Source: an uncultured Ruminococcus sp. (GTDB taxonomy: Bacteria; Bacillota; Clostridia; Oscillospirales; Ruminococcaceae). From it: a DNA stretch of 7,365 nt. The stretch is from the NCBI GenBank assembly GCA_947174965.1, contig CAMWKY010000105.1:1-7365 (forward strand). Reading direction: 5' to 3'. Below are positions 1 to 6,386 of this stretch, one piece after another (positions within the stretch are counted from its first letter, which is position 1; each line of letters begins with the position of its first letter). Under the pieces are notes generated by a model that was not told the origin of the DNA, made no database searches, and worked only from the letters and a program-made list of their open reading frames with translations. Made by a program: the position numbers and the translations under genes.

Positions 1-41
1 GTATAGGATATAGATAGTTTACTGGACTTTTTTGACAGACT

Positions 42-65
42 AAAAAGACTTCAAAAACTGAAGCC
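42..65 (-). terminator. Rho-independent terminator of the tRNA-pduL-nfo unit
   Basis: Read on the minus strand, this is a 7-bp stem GGCTTCA / TGAAGTC with a GTTTT loop, followed directly by TTTTT. On the minus strand all seven pairs form, one of them G-U; on the plus strand the same position would be an A-C mismatch, so the hairpin belongs to the minus-strand transcript. It starts 8 bases after the nfo stop codon. The stem is short, so termination may be partial. The first 41 bases of the window show no gene. Confidence 0.75.
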
Positions 66-73
66 CTTTTGTT

Positions 74-907
74 TTATCCGTTGTAATTTTCACGCAGAAT
101 CTGTATTTCTCTTTTATAGCCGTCAAGGTCGTTCGGAGTTTCAAGAATTATCGGCAGATTTTTTATTGCGGGGTGATTTATTATATTAATCAGTGCATTT
201 ATACCGATATATCCCTGACCGATTTTTGCGTGTCTGTCCTTGTGTGAGTCAAGAGGGTTAAGACTGTCATTCAGATGAACTGCTTTGAGACGGTTCAACC
301 CGATAATGCTGTCGAACTCCTCCAGAACTCCATCAAAATTATTTACAATATCATATCCGCCGTCCCATATATGACAGGTATCAAGACATACACCGACCTT
401 ATCACTGTATTCTGTACGGTCGATAATTGCACGGAGTTCATTAAATGTCCTGCCCATTTCAGAGCCTTTTCCCGCCATTGTTTCAAGCAGAACGATTGTT
501 TTTTGTTGAGGGGAAATGATGTCATTCAGCTGACTTGAAATAAACTCAATCCCTTTGTCTGCTCCTTGTTTCATGTGACAGCCGGGGTGAAAATTATAAT
601 AATTATCGGGAATTGCTTCCATACGCATAAGGTCGTCAGCCATGATTTTTCTTGAAAAACGTCTTGTTTCTGCATTATCCGAACAGAGATTCATTGTGTA
701 GGGAGCATGAACGACAAGTTTTCCGAATTTGTTTTCGTTCATTATGTCAGTCAGCTTTTTCACGTCATTGCTGTTAATTTTTTTAGCAGAAGCTCCACGT
801 GGATTTCTTGTAAAGAAAGCAAACGTATTTGCACCTATTTCAAGAGCCTGTTTTCCCATAGCTTCATAGCCATTTGAATATGAAAGGTGACAGCCTATGT
901 AAAGCAT
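74..907 (-). CDS. nfo: Deoxyribonuclease IV (endonuclease IV, AP endonuclease)
   Basis: A 277-aa cytosolic DNA repair enzyme of the endonuclease IV family. The family cleaves the phosphodiester bond 5' of abasic sites in base excision repair and uses a three-zinc cluster in a TIM barrel. All nine metal ligands expected from E. coli Nfo can be placed: His67 (HAPY), His107 (FHPG), Glu142 (LLETMAGKG), Asp176 and His179 (CLDTCH), His211 (HLNDS), Asp224 and His226 (HKDRH) and Glu256 (LETP). Length is normal for the family (about 280 aa), so the gene looks intact and active. The ATG lies 3 bases after the pduL stop codon. No strong Shine-Dalgarno sequence precedes it, only weak purine runs inside the end of pduL, so translation is probably coupled to pduL. 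A terminator follows directly. The identification is secure; co-regulation with pduL is inferred from spacing only. Confidence 0.97.
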   Translation of the reverse strand: MLYIGCHLSYSNGYEAMGKQALEIGANTFAFFTRNPRGASAKKINSNDVKKLTDIMNENKFGKLVVHAPYTMNLCSDNAETRRFSRKIMADDLMRMEAIPDNYYNFHPGCHMKQGADKGIEFISSQLNDIISPQQKTIVLLETMAGKGSEMGRTFNELRAIIDRTEYSDKVGVCLDTCHIWDGGYDIVNNFDGVLEEFDSIIGLNRLKAVHLNDSLNPLDSHKDRHAKIGQGYIGINALINIINHPAIKNLPIILETPNDLDGYKREIQILRENYNG

Positions 908-910
908 ATT

Positions 911-1492
911 TTACTTGATTTCTATGATTTCACCATAAAGCTCACGTGGTGCGCCTATAGCGTTTGATTCGTCTGTATCAATGTGCATAGCACGGGCATA
1001 TTTATCAGATACACGGCACACAACGTCACCGAGAACTGCACTTCTTTCGGGAGTTTCAACCTTTACCCATACAACCTGCTTGTCAACTACACCAAGTTCC
1101 TCTGCATCTGCTGGTGTGAGATGGATATGACGTTTTGCAACAATTACACCCTCTGATATTTCAATTTCGCCAGCTGGTCCGACAATCTTGCAAGCACCTG
1201 AACCAGCAACATCACCTGATTCTCTTACAGGTGCAGAAATACCGATTGAGCGTGCATCAGTTGCAGAAAGTTCAACCTGTGTTTCAGGACGTACAGGACC
1301 GAGAATTGAAACGCCTGCGAGTTCTTTTTTTGGACCGACAATTGTTACACGTTCTTCACAAGCAAACTGTCCGGGCTGTGAAAGGTCTTTTTTCTTTGTG
1401 AGTTCGTGACCTTTTCCGAAAAGGATTTCAAGATGCTCCTGTGTTACATGAATGTGACGTGCTGAAGTTTCAACGATAAAATTTTTTGACAT
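911..1492 (-). CDS. pduL: Phosphate acyltransferase, PduL family (phosphotransacylase)
   Basis: A 193-aa PduL-type phosphotransacylase, unrelated in fold to classical Pta. The family interconverts acyl-CoA plus phosphate with acyl-phosphate plus CoA (propanoyl or acetyl). Two PTAC half-domains are visible, each with an HxH metal-site motif: SARHIHVT (His13, His15) and KRHIHLTP (His122, His124). Further conserved blocks are LGPVRPETQVELS (residues 64-76, with Glu74) and the C-terminal HIDTDESNA (His170). The protein begins directly at the catalytic domain and lacks the N-terminal encapsulation peptide of microcompartment PduL proteins. No shell genes are nearby. I infer a cytosolic housekeeping role, probably acetyl-phosphate formation ahead of acetate kinase in fermentation; substrate preference cannot be read from sequence. 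The ATG has a good GGAGG site 7 bases upstream. The gene starts 27 bases from the end of the tRNA-Arg gene and is probably co-transcribed with it. Confidence 0.93.
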   Translation of the reverse strand: MSKNFIVETSARHIHVTQEHLEILFGKGHELTKKKDLSQPGQFACEERVTIVGPKKELAGVSILGPVRPETQVELSATDARSIGISAPVRESGDVAGSGACKIVGPAGEIEISEGVIVAKRHIHLTPADAEELGVVDKQVVWVKVETPERSAVLGDVVCRVSDKYARAMHIDTDESNAIGAPRELYGEIIEIK

Positions 1493-1505
1493 GGTAATAC
1501 CTCCA

Positions 1506-1519
1506 CTATTTTAAAATAG
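1506..1519. repeat. 14-bp perfect palindrome between tRNA-Arg and pduL
   Basis: CTATTTTAAAATAG is a perfect 14-base palindrome that abuts the tRNA discriminator base and ends just before the pduL ribosome binding site. As RNA it could form at most a 5-bp AU-rich hairpin with a UUAA loop, and no U-tract follows in the minus direction, so it is not a terminator. It could be a protein-binding site, a processing signal or chance in AT-rich DNA. Confidence 0.45.
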
Positions 1520-1593
<74 letters not shown>

Positions 1594-1605
1594 ATCACTA
1601 ATATT

Positions 1606-1634
1606 ATTCTACCATATCATTATGCAAAAATCAA
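1606..1634 (-). promoter_or_regulatory. Promoter of tRNA-Arg (and probably pduL-nfo), extended -10
   Basis: On the minus strand, TTGATT (1634-1629) and TAGAAT (1611-1606) are separated by exactly 17 bases. TGG directly before the -10 gives an extended -10 motif. Transcription would start near 1599, leaving about 6 bases of 5' leader before the mature tRNA. No other promoter fits between the tRNA and pduL, so this one may serve all three genes. Confidence 0.8.
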
Positions 1635-1674
1635 GAGATTTGATTAATTTTATTTTTTTAATTAATATTACTGA

Positions 1675-1703
1675 TTGACGAAAACAATATTTTTTGATAT
1701 AAT
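1675..1703 (+). promoter_or_regulatory. Promoter of the mscS-flavoprotein-ksgA operon
   Basis: TTGACG (1675-1680) and a perfect TATAAT (1698-1703) are separated by 17 bases, a near-consensus sigma-A type promoter. The expected start is at A1710 or A1711, which puts the Shine-Dalgarno sequence AAGGGAG at the very 5' end of the message. The -35 boxes of this promoter and the diverging tRNA promoter are 40 bases apart. That spacer is very AT-rich and shows no clear operator. Confidence 0.85.
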
Positions 1704-1709
1704 ACTTTT

Positions 1710-1728
1710 AAGGGAGATGATTTATTTG
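1710..1728 (+). promoter_or_regulatory. Ribosome binding site and TTG start of mscS
   Basis: AAGGGAG (1710-1716) lies 9 bases before an in-frame TTG (1726-1728), which is good spacing. The in-frame ATG at 1717 touches the Shine-Dalgarno sequence with no spacer, so it is a poor candidate unless the message is read in a leaderless-like way. Starts further upstream would lie inside the promoter. Confidence 0.6.
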
Positions 1729-2610
1729 GAGGAAACAACGACCACTTTACCGCCTGTCGTCGATACGATTCAGGAACAGGTTGACAAAGCATCGGGCTTT
1801 TTTACTGATATTACAAACTATTTTCTTGGTATATTACCACTCATTATTATTGCAGTTATAGTTCTTGTCATAGGGATATTGCTGTCACGTCTCATCTCAA
1901 AGATTATTTCAAAGGCAATGAAACGTTCAAACGTTGAGGATTCCGCAAGAACATTTCTTGTTTCTTTTATAAAAATAGTGTTGTATGTTCTTGTGATTAT
2001 CATGTCATTATCCGTACTTAATGTACCAATGTCATCAATTATCACTGTTCTTGGTGCGGCAGGACTTGCAGTCAGCCTTGCATTGCAGAACTGTCTTTCA
2101 AATCTTTGCGGAGGATTTATAATACTATTCTCAAAGCCGTTTGCATCAGGTGATACTGTTGAACTTGACGGCACAACAGGTACAGTTGAATCAATAGGAG
2201 TTCTCTATACGAAAATGCAGACTCCTGACGGAAAATCCGTGCTTATTCCTAATGGAAAAGTATCAGATGCAAAAATCATCAACTATACGGAAACACCGAC
2301 AAGACGTATTAATCTCAACTATGAAATAAGCTACTCTGCAAACTACAAAAAGGCACGTCAGCTTATTATTTCTGTTGTTTCCGAAAACCAGCTCATTCTG
2401 TCCGAACCTGCTCCGGTGATAAGAATGTCAGAACACAAAAGCAGTTCAATTGCTATAGATGTGCTTGTATGGGTGTATAACAGCAACTATCATGAAGTAC
2501 GCTATACTCTGAATGAGGAAATAAAGCAGATTTTCGACAGAAATAATATTGAAATTCCGTTCAGTCAGCTTGATGTACATATAGACAATACAGCAGGGGA
2601 GGAAAAATGA
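1726..2610 (+). CDS. mscS: Small-conductance mechanosensitive channel, MscS family
   Basis: A 294-aa inner-membrane channel of the MscS family, whose members open under membrane tension to release solutes after osmotic downshock. Transmembrane helices are visible at about residues 35-55, 77-99 and 104-131. The third carries the signature GAAGLAVSLALQ followed by LSNLCGG. The beta domain holds the family motif LIPNGKV (173-179), and the C-terminal domain ends with IPFSQ (277-281). Length is close to E. coli MscS (286 aa). Aligned to that protein, Ser117 replaces pore glycine 108 and Asn122 replaces kink glycine 113. I chose the TTG at 1726 for its Shine-Dalgarno spacing; ATG at 1717 would add three residues. 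The reading frame is open further upstream, but that part is promoter. It is the first gene of a four-gene overlapping operon, and its stop overlaps the next start by 4 bases. Confidence 0.93.
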   Translation: MEETTTTLPPVVDTIQEQVDKASGFFTDITNYFLGILPLIIIAVIVLVIGILLSRLISKIISKAMKRSNVEDSARTFLVSFIKIVLYVLVIIMSLSVLNVPMSSIITVLGAAGLAVSLALQNCLSNLCGGFIILFSKPFASGDTVELDGTTGTVESIGVLYTKMQTPDGKSVLIPNGKVSDAKIINYTETPTRRINLNYEISYSANYKKARQLIISVVSENQLILSEPAPVIRMSEHKSSSIAIDVLVWVYNSNYHEVRYTLNEEIKQIFDRNNIEIPFSQLDVHIDNTAGEEK

Positions 2611-3842
2611 AATACGATATAGCAATTATAGGCGGTGGAGCATCAGGACTTACAGCTGCTGTTTCCGCAAAAATGACTAATCCGCAGAAAAGTGTTGTTG
2701 TAATAGAAAGGCTTGCAAGAGTCGGCAAAAAAATAACAGCAACAGGCAATGGCAAGTGCAATCTTAGCAATATGAACATTTCTGCATATAATTATCATGG
2801 CTCTGTAGATGCTGTGGAAATTATACAGCAAATGCCCGATTACAAGGAGTTTTTCACTGATACATTAGGTGTACTCTGTGTCAACGGCAAAGAGGGCGGA
2901 ATTTATCCACGAAGCAACAATGCAACAACAGTTCTTAATGCACTTAGACTGAAAATGCAGGAACTTGGTGTTATTGAAATGTGCAACTGCGAAATAACTG
3001 ATATTGTACCTGGTATATTATTAAAAGACGGTTTCAAGCTGAAACATAAGGATGGTGAAATAAGCTGTCAGCGACTTATCATAGCTTCGGGCGGATATTC
3101 TGCACCGTCATTCGGTACGGACGGAAAAATTATTCGTATGTTGAAAAACATGGGATATGTCACATCTAAAATATGCCCTGCTGTTGCACCGTTAAAAGTG
3201 AATCCAAATAAGCTGAAAGGCTTAAAAGGCGTTCGTGTAAAAGGTGAGGTATCGGCTGTTTCGGGCGGAAAAGTCCTGCGTACTGAAAAAGGCGAACTGC
3301 AATTCAATGACAACAATATTTCAGGAATATGTGTGTTTAATCTTGCATATCTTTTTCAGAAATACGAGGGGAAATTAAGTCTTGTGATTGATTTGATGCC
3401 CGATATTCCGTTGGTTAATATCATGGAATATATTTACAGTATCAGGAAAAGCAGGGCAGAATATATATTGGAAGAATTTCTTACAGGAGCATTTACAAAA
3501 AATCTTGCTTTGTACATCATGAAAAATGCTATAAAACGTCCACTTACAGATAAAATATCAACATTGACAGATGATGATATTTCAGCAGTATGTACAAAGA
3601 TAAAAGCACTTGAATTTGAAGTTGAGGGCTGTTCGTCATGGCAGAACTCACAAGCAACAATGGGCGGAATTACTGCATCACAAATAGATAAGAATTTACG
3701 GTCAAAAAGGAAGCATAAAGGAATGTATTTTTGCGGTGAGATACTTGATGTGGTCGGAGACTGCGGAGGATATAATCTGCAATGGGCGTGGTCGTCAGGA
3801 ATATTAGTTGGCAGAAAGGCAGCAAGTGATGATAAGGATTAA
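2607..3842 (+). CDS. HI0933/YhiN-family FAD-dependent flavoprotein
   Basis: A 411-aa cytosolic Rossmann-fold flavoprotein of the HI0933-like family (often labelled aminoacetone oxidase family or NAD(P)/FAD-dependent oxidoreductase). The N-terminal FAD-binding motif GGGASG is at residues 9-14, with Glu34 at the end of strand 2 for ribose binding. The family signature TGNGKCN is at 46-52. The C-terminal FAD-closing block has FCGEILDVVGDCGGYN at 375-390 and QWAWSSG at 392-398. A further conserved block is ATMGGI. Length is typical (about 400 aa) and nothing is missing. The start is ATG in the ATGA overlap with mscS, preceded by AGGGGAGG 4 bases upstream. E. coli YhiN has, to my recollection, recently been reported as a 23S rRNA dihydrouridine synthase (RdsA); whether that holds for this homologue is unknown. 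Its operon also contains ksgA, which fits an RNA-modification role by inference only. Confidence 0.9.
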   Translation: MKYDIAIIGGGASGLTAAVSAKMTNPQKSVVVIERLARVGKKITATGNGKCNLSNMNISAYNYHGSVDAVEIIQQMPDYKEFFTDTLGVLCVNGKEGGIYPRSNNATTVLNALRLKMQELGVIEMCNCEITDIVPGILLKDGFKLKHKDGEISCQRLIIASGGYSAPSFGTDGKIIRMLKNMGYVTSKICPAVAPLKVNPNKLKGLKGVRVKGEVSAVSGGKVLRTEKGELQFNDNNISGICVFNLAYLFQKYEGKLSLVIDLMPDIPLVNIMEYIYSIRKSRAEYILEEFLTGAFTKNLALYIMKNAIKRPLTDKISTLTDDDISAVCTKIKALEFEVEGCSSWQNSQATMGGITASQIDKNLRSKRKHKGMYFCGEILDVVGDCGGYNLQWAWSSGILVGRKAASDDKD

Positions 3843-5415
3843 CAATATAAAAGTTCCGCTTGATTTTGATTTTGGCAAGCTGAAAAAATTTTGTTCGGAT
3901 AAATTCAGTATACCCGAAAAAAATATAAAGTTGGTAAGACTTGCAAAGAAATCTGTTGATGCACGGAAAAAAAATGACGTTCACTTCATAATTTCAGTTG
4001 ATATATCGGCAAAAGGCGAAAATCACATAAAAAATGCCGTTTCGATTGAATATTTTCAATATACCGTGCAGAAAGTCCACGCTGAAAAACGTCCTGTTGT
4101 AGTTGGCTTCGGACCTGCTGGAATGTTTGCATCTCTTGTGCTTGCAATGGCTGGAGCAAATCCGATTGTACTTGAAAGAGGTATGGACGTTGACAGACGT
4201 GTAAAAGCTGTTGAGACATTCAGAAACGGAGGTAAACTTGATACGGAATGTAATATTCAATTTGGTGAAGGCGGAGCAGGTACATTCTCGGACGGCAAGC
4301 TTACAACAGGTATAAAGGACAAGCGAATCGACTGGATTCTTGAAAAACTTGTTGAATTTGGCGCACCTGATGAAATAAAATATCTTGCAAAGCCACATAT
4401 CGGTACAGACAAACTTCGTGAGACTGTCAGAAATCTGCGAAATCACGTTATTTCTCTTGGCTGTGAAGTAAGATTCGGTGCTAAATTTACTGGATATGAA
4501 ACAGCAGACGGCTGTATTTCAGCGGTAACATATACAGACGGAGAAAAAATCAACTGCATTGAAACTGATAATGTCATTCTTGCTACGGGACATAGTGCAA
4601 GAGATGTATTTGAAATGCTGTACTCTGAAAATGTTGATTTATCGCAGAAAAGCTTTGCTGTAGGTGTAAGAATTGAGCATCTCCGAAAGGATATTGACAA
4701 AGCAATGTACGGAAAATTCGCAGGAAATCCTGCACTTAAATCAGCCGATTACAAGCTGGCAGTACATCTTCCGAATGGTCGCACATTATACACATTTTGT
4801 ATGTGTCCGGGTGGATATGTTGTGCCTGCGTCATCGGAGGAGGGGCGACTTGCTGTTAATGGTATGAGCTGTTTTGCAAGAGATGCTGAAAACTCCAACT
4901 CCGCACTTTTAGTCAATATAAATACATCAGACTATGAAAGCAGTCACCCATTGGCTGGAATGTATTTTCAGCGTGAACTTGAGGAAAAGGCATTTGTTGC
5001 AGGCGGTTCAGATTATTCCGCACCTGTCGCACTTTTCGGTGATTTCATAGAGGGAAGAACTTCTGAAAAATTCGGCAGGATAAAACCATCATACCAGCCA
5101 CGCACAAAATTTGCAAATCCTGAAGAATATCTGCCTGACTATGTATGTGAATCGCTGAAAATCGGCATTAAGGAAATGGGTAAAAAAATAAGCGGGTTTG
5201 ACAGTACTGATGCAGTGCTTACGGGGATTGAAAGCAGGAGCAGTTCACCAGTACGCATAAACCGTACGGAATCACTTGAATCTGTTTCAGTCGGCGGACT
5301 TTATCCGTGCGGAGAGGGAGCAGGCTATGCAGGCGGTATTGTTTCAGCGTCAGTTGACGGCATGAAATGCGCAGAAGCTGTTATAAATAAAATTGTATCG
5401 GAGAAAAGCAGATGA
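3829..5415 (+). CDS. COG2509-type FAD-dependent protein (predicted dehydrogenase)
   Basis: A 528-aa predicted cytosolic flavoprotein of the uncharacterised COG2509 family. The first 85 or so residues form a small alpha/beta domain with the family-typical stretch KSVDARKKNDVHF (41-53). The FAD-binding motif GFGPAG follows at 93-98 with LERG at 115-118. Further conserved blocks are FGEGGAGTFSDGKL (145-158), ATGHSARD (252-259), GVRIEH (279-284) and the C-terminal GLYPCGEGAGYAGGI (490-504), which closes the FAD site. The family has no established substrate that I know of. I chose ATG 3829, giving the usual MIRI start; AGG at 3817-3819 is a weak Shine-Dalgarno sequence. GTG at 3826 and TTG at 3808 are in frame but less likely. 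The gene overlaps the previous flavoprotein by 14 bases and ksgA by 4. Two distinct flavoproteins side by side suggest linked functions, but the sequence does not prove this. Confidence 0.9.
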   Translation: MIRINNIKVPLDFDFGKLKKFCSDKFSIPEKNIKLVRLAKKSVDARKKNDVHFIISVDISAKGENHIKNAVSIEYFQYTVQKVHAEKRPVVVGFGPAGMFASLVLAMAGANPIVLERGMDVDRRVKAVETFRNGGKLDTECNIQFGEGGAGTFSDGKLTTGIKDKRIDWILEKLVEFGAPDEIKYLAKPHIGTDKLRETVRNLRNHVISLGCEVRFGAKFTGYETADGCISAVTYTDGEKINCIETDNVILATGHSARDVFEMLYSENVDLSQKSFAVGVRIEHLRKDIDKAMYGKFAGNPALKSADYKLAVHLPNGRTLYTFCMCPGGYVVPASSEEGRLAVNGMSCFARDAENSNSALLVNINTSDYESSHPLAGMYFQRELEEKAFVAGGSDYSAPVALFGDFIEGRTSEKFGRIKPSYQPRTKFANPEEYLPDYVCESLKIGIKEMGKKISGFDSTDAVLTGIESRSSSPVRINRTESLESVSVGGLYPCGEGAGYAGGIVSASVDGMKCAEAVINKIVSEKSR

Positions 5416-6266
5416 ATCTTACTAATATTAATACAGTTAAAGATATATTAAGCCGTCATGGGTTTAATTTTTCCAAAGGTTTAGGACAGAATTTTATAAT
5501 AAATCCTGATATATGCCCGAAAATAGCTGAAAACGGCAATGCTCAATCAGGCTATGGAATACTTGAAATAGGAACAGGAATAGGAGTTCTTACAAAAGAA
5601 CTTGCATTGAGAGCTGACAAGGTTTCAGCAGTTGAAATTGACAGCCGTCTTATGCCTGTTCTTGCTGAAACACTGGCAGATTTTGAAAATATAAAAATCT
5701 ACAATGAAGATGTAATGAAAGCCGACCTGCAAAAAATTATAAGCAACGATTTTTCGGGACTGAAAGTTGCTGTATGTGCAAATCTGCCCTATTATATTAC
5801 GTCCCCGATAATTATGATGCTCCTTGAAAGCAGACTGCCTGTTGAATCGATTACAGTTATGGTGCAGAAAGAAGCTGCGCAAAGACTTTGTGCGGAAGTG
5901 GGTACACGTGAATCAGGTGCAATTACTGTCGGAGTTAACTATTATGGTACAGTTACACAGCTGTTCAGTGTTTCCCGTGGCAGTTTTATGCCATCACCTA
6001 ATGTTGATTCAGCCGTGATAAGAATTGACCTGAATAAAAAGTTGCTGTTGAATGAGGAGCAGGAAAAATTTTTCTTTAAAATGGTGAAAGCAGGATTTTC
6101 ACAGCGCAGAAAAACTCTTGCAAATTCGCTGTCGTCTGTTATGGGAATTGATAAAACTGTTGTTTATGGTGTTTTGAAATCACTTGATATTCCTGAATCC
6201 GTACGCATTGAGGCTCTCACAATGGAAAAGCTTACAGCAGTTTCAAATGCACTTATGTCAAGTTGA
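5412..6266 (+). CDS. rsmA: 16S rRNA dimethyladenosine transferase KsgA/RsmA
   Basis: A 284-aa SAM-dependent methyltransferase (KsgA, also RsmA). The family dimethylates the two adjacent adenosines (A1518 and A1519, E. coli numbering) in helix 45 of 16S rRNA during late 30S maturation. All family landmarks are present: KGLGQNF (22-28), motif I LEIGTGIGVLT (51-61), the acidic SAM-ribose residue in VEID (74-77), the catalytic NLPYYIT (124-130), VQKEAAQRL (151-159), FMPSPNVDSAV (192-202) and the C-terminal FSQRRKTLANSL (229-240). Length is normal. The ATG sits in an ATGA overlap with the preceding gene, with GGAG 8 bases upstream. In many Firmicutes ksgA follows rnmV (RNase M5); here it follows a COG2509 flavoprotein instead. 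No convincing terminator follows the stop codon. Loss of this enzyme in other bacteria gives kasugamycin resistance. Confidence 0.97.
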   Translation: MNLTNINTVKDILSRHGFNFSKGLGQNFIINPDICPKIAENGNAQSGYGILEIGTGIGVLTKELALRADKVSAVEIDSRLMPVLAETLADFENIKIYNEDVMKADLQKIISNDFSGLKVAVCANLPYYITSPIIMMLLESRLPVESITVMVQKEAAQRLCAEVGTRESGAITVGVNYYGTVTQLFSVSRGSFMPSPNVDSAVIRIDLNKKLLLNEEQEKFFFKMVKAGFSQRRKTLANSLSSVMGIDKTVVYGVLKSLDIPESVRIEALTMEKLTAVSNALMSS

Positions 6267-6386
6267 TTTGTAAAATATACATAAAAAAGTTGATATATTC
6301 TGTAAGAAATAATATTGACATTCAAAAAAAATTTGTGGTATAATAATATTATGTAAACTTATTTTTTTAGAAAAGAGGAAATATTT
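6267..6386 (+). other. Intergenic region between ksgA and the cohesin gene
   Basis: This 120-base AT-rich spacer holds one clear promoter, a ribosome binding site (AAGAGGAA at 6373-6380, 6 bases before the ATG) and a short direct repeat AAGTTGAT (6260-6267 and 6287-6294). I see no stable hairpin with a U-tract, so the upstream operon may partly read through into the cohesin gene. Confidence 0.6.
6315..6344 (+). promoter_or_regulatory. Strong promoter of the cohesin surface protein gene
   Basis: A perfect TTGACA (6315-6320) and a perfect TATAAT (6339-6344) are separated by 18 bases, with TGG before the -10 as an extended element. Transcription should start near 6351, giving a leader of about 36 bases. 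Near-consensus boxes suggest high constitutive expression rather than activator-dependent control. Confidence 0.88.

Noticed and set aside
32..37. TTGACA as a possible plus-strand -35 box at the window start
   Set aside because: No -10-like hexamer occurs 16-18 bases downstream; that area is the terminator hairpin of the minus-strand operon.
275..538. Plus-strand open frame within nfo
   Set aside because: It is antisense to a fully conserved nfo, including metal ligands, and has no promoter or ribosome binding site and no recognisable protein.
1135..1409. Two overlapping plus-strand open frames within pduL
   Set aside because: Both are shadows of the pduL coding strand; their products are low-complexity and match no family I know.
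911..1492. Part of a bacterial microcompartment locus
   Set aside because: There are no shell proteins, no aldehyde dehydrogenase and no encapsulation peptide; the neighbours are a tRNA and nfo.
1643..1666. Inverted repeat ATTAATT / AATTAAT between the divergent promoters
   Set aside because: It is pure A/T with a 10-base T-rich loop in a region that is nearly all A/T, so chance is the simplest explanation. It does not match a known operator.
1675..1725. Upstream extension of mscS starting at the TTG at 1675
   Set aside because: The TTG is the first triplet of the -35 box, and the stretch contains the -10 box as well. It is upstream of the predicted transcription start and has no ribosome binding site.
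3808..3828. Earlier TTG and GTG starts for the COG2509 protein
   Set aside because: The family usually begins at MIRI. ATG 3829 gives that start and a modest overlap with the previous gene, while the TTG at 3808 would add seven unconserved residues.
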